A stretch of 64,000 nt of DNA from Allolobophora icterica. Its lineage: Eukaryota; Annelida; Clitellata; Crassiclitellata; Lumbricidae. The translations under genes were made by a program, and so were the position numbers. This document shows, in pieces, positions 62,028 through 64,000 of the stretch (position 1 is its first letter; each line of letters starts with the position of its first letter). Below the pieces are notes generated by a model. That model searched no databases. It was not told the origin of the DNA and was given only the letters and a program-made list of their open reading frames with translations. Location: contig OY744611.1 of NCBI GenBank assembly GCA_963556255.1, forward strand, positions 4,685,236 to 4,749,235, given 5' to 3'.

Positions 62028-63935
62028 ATATAACATAACATCTGTCTTTATTGCATCCAATGACAACATTTGACAGTCATTTACAACAAAGATTTTTTAT
62101 ATAGTTAGTACAGAATCTGTAAACTCAGTAACTATGAATTACAAGGTAAAAAGAATTAATACTTATGCAACTTCCCATTTCTTCATATCCACTTCTAACA
62201 GGTGAGTTTATGCAGTTGATTGAATTCTTGTAGTCTTATAATACTAATGGCTTAGCTGAGTTTATGCAGTTGATTGAGTTCTTGTAGTCACAAGAGGCAA
62301 TGGGCGCCCCTAAGGGACCTAGATCCCGCTGAACGCGGGGATGCCCTGCTAATAACTAATTACAATTTCAAAGGATGGCGCATGGTTGCTCGCCTCACAG
62401 TAGCACAATCCAGTACCTGGCTCAATCGTCTTACTCCCTCCCCGCTTGGAGGCGCTTAATACTTATGGCTTAAATAAACTTAACTAAACTTAACTAACAA
62501 ACCTTAAGTAACAACACTCACGAGCCGGGCCCCGTCTCCACCAATCCACTAAAGTCAAAATCAAATCGTGCATTTTGGTTATTTATCCAATATCATTACA
62601 TGCGACAGAAGAAAGCTTTTTATTTGCTTCTTGAACAAATGCCTGTTCTGCAACGAACGAATTTCGACTGGGATCTGGTTCCAGATTAGCGGACCAGCTG
62701 ATCTGATACTAAACCGTCTCACATTCGTACGACTATTAATTGGACGGTATAGTGAGGCTCCCCGCGTATCATGTTTGTGCACCTTCGAGGCCTTCGCAAA
62801 GTAATTTTTAAAGGAGGCCGGTAGTTGATCATGCTCGTAGCAGTAGATGAAGTCAGACATTTGAAAGTTGTTTATCTGATTGATATTCATTATTTTTAGT
62901 TCTTTGAAAAAAGGGACGGAATGTTCCCATTTCCTTGCTCCCTGGATCATTCTAATAGACTTTTTTTGCAGAGTTATTAACTTCTTCAGCCTCGTTTGAT
63001 AGTTCGTGGACCAGATGAAGTTGCAGTAATTAAGAAAGGGAAAAATTAATGAGTATAGAGGTTCCTCTTAATTTCGACTGTGAGCAGGTACCCAATTCTA
63101 GAGATTATTCCTATATTTTTAGCGACCTTTTGAGCTATATAATTAACATGGACTTTCCAGTTTAAGTGATTATCGACGTAAACTCCTAAAAATTTTGTAG
63201 ATTCCACTTGGGAAATTGGGGAGCTATTGAGGGCTCTCTTTGTCTCTCTCTTTGTGCCGTCGGCTCTAGGAGCCCTAGCGATCGTCATGCCACACAGTCT
63301 CCGTTGCCGTCTTGCTACTTCTCCCAGTAGCCCTTGAGTCGCGCTTTGGCCTGGGAGTCCCACCTCAGCGCTCCGGCCTGGGAGTCCCTCCATCCGCGAC
63401 CATCGGCGTGGTTTGGTGTGTGGCATGACGATTTTCTTGGCATGATTAACAGGGGTGGTTTGCCATTGCCTTCCCCTGGTTTTGCCTGCCGTGCCCGTTC
63501 GTTCCCCCTCCTAGGAAGAGTACTTCCTAGGAAGGGTACTAACGGTCCGCACCACGAGAAGGTGGGCACGGAGGACTTTGGTTCACCAGCCCAGGTCGGA
63601 TCCGAGTCTACGCTCATCAGAGTCGTCGGTCAGGTCGCCTCCCTGCTTTACTCTGTACCAGAGTGACTGGTGAACCTTTGCGGAACTAGTGACCAATTAA
63701 TCGGCTTAATTTTCCTATGGGACTTGAAAATGATGAAATTAGTTTTGTCGGCATTTAGGGTAAGTTTATTTGAAATAAACCAATTATTAACAGTGTTTAA
63801 TTCTTTATTTACCGTTTCCATAAGGGTTACGTGGGATTTATTAGAATATACCATATTCGTATCATCGGCAAATAATATGAATGAGAACATTGAAGACACT
63901 TTAGATAAGTCGTTAATGTATAGTAAAAATAACAA
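62028..63935 (-). mobile_element. Minus-strand LINE, 5' end beyond visible part, interrupted
   Basis: In minus orientation: reverse transcriptase SFILFADDTNMVYSN (about 63885) and NWFISNKLTLNADKTNFIIF, then, after an insertion, SPISQVESTKFLGVYVDNHL (about 63170-63230), AKNIGIISRIGYLL, and the C-terminal RSAGPLIWNQIPVEIRSLQ (about 62680). The 3' end is at the AACATAACAT tail near 62030. Same family as 4394-5612. Several frame breaks; dead. Confidence 0.8.
63229..63690. mobile_element. GC-rich insertion inside the LINE
   Basis: Splits the reverse transcriptase between FKSHRKIKPINWSL and the SPISQVESTKF block. Contains a repeated GGCCTGGGAGTCCC word (63348-63392), the inverted pair TCCTAGGA-AGAGTACT-TCCTAGGA (63511-63534) and GGGGTGGTTTGCCATTGCC. 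Not recognised; likely a SINE or MITE. Confidence 0.55.
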
Positions 63936-63952
63936 CGGGCCTAGGTTCGGTA

Positions 63953-64000
63953 TATATAATATATATATATATATATATACGAGGGTTGATCAATAAGTAA
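63953..64000. other. (AT)n followed by a mariner-like terminus at the window edge
   Basis: TACGAGGGTTGATCAATAAG resembles the terminal repeat of some mariner-type elements and runs off the end of the window. Too little sequence to be sure. Confidence 0.3.

Overview
The window is animal nuclear DNA. It has GT-AG introns, animal-type signalling domains (CARD, TRADD-N-like, NHL propeller), tRNA-derived SINEs, CR1/L2/Rex-like LINE remnants, many hAT-type non-autonomous elements, one intact mariner-superfamily transposon and a very heavy load of simple repeats. The mix suggests a marine invertebrate; I cannot name the species or phylum from sequence alone. All gene models are hand-made from ORFs, splice signals and comparison between paralogous copies inside the window. 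LAYOUT: positions 1-47000 hold a tandem array on the plus strand in which two unrelated genes alternate. Gene type 1 is a six-exon intracellular protein of about 640 residues: short N-terminus beginning MG, F-box-like segment, CARD, TRADD-N-like domain, NHL-like beta-propeller. Copy 1 lacks its 5' exons (left of the window) and most of its last exon (assembly gap 6301-6500). Copies 2 (12407-23793) and 3 (30772-43156) are complete and every exon joins in phase. Gene type 2 is a small secreted peptide with a signal peptide, two DxNxDG calcium-type loops and a Gly/Tyr-rich tail. It lies downstream of each type 1 copy (8026, 28137, 45409); only the third is intact. A relic of its intron at about 52.9 kb suggests a decayed fourth unit. 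INSERTIONS: introns and spacers carry many insertions made after the duplications. For several of them a sister copy preserves the empty site: a DD37D (maT-like) transposon at 23981-25541, hAT-like elements at 6604, 18391, 21239, 26728, 39163 and 40135, a solo-LTR-like insert at 2241, and a 2.5 kb composite insert at 34804. Some small elements have terminal inverted arrays of short words; two of these share the same 36-bp core repeat but carry different terminal words. REST: from 47 kb to 62 kb I find no convincing gene, only LINE and SINE debris, tetranucleotide arrays, a 24-bp minisatellite, a 35-bp satellite with higher-order structure, a 20-bp minisatellite with a 300-bp higher-order period, a TGACG-rich degenerate repeat and a long GT/GC tract. 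From 62 kb to the end lies a minus-strand LINE interrupted by a GC-rich insert. HOW THE GENES MAY WORK: the type 1 architecture looks like a sensor (propeller) with death-fold-type signalling modules and a possible ubiquitin-ligase adaptor; conserved TTCnnnGAA sites next to TATA boxes in copies 2 and 3 fit an inducible immune gene. The secreted peptide may be a structural, metal-binding or effector product. These roles are inference.
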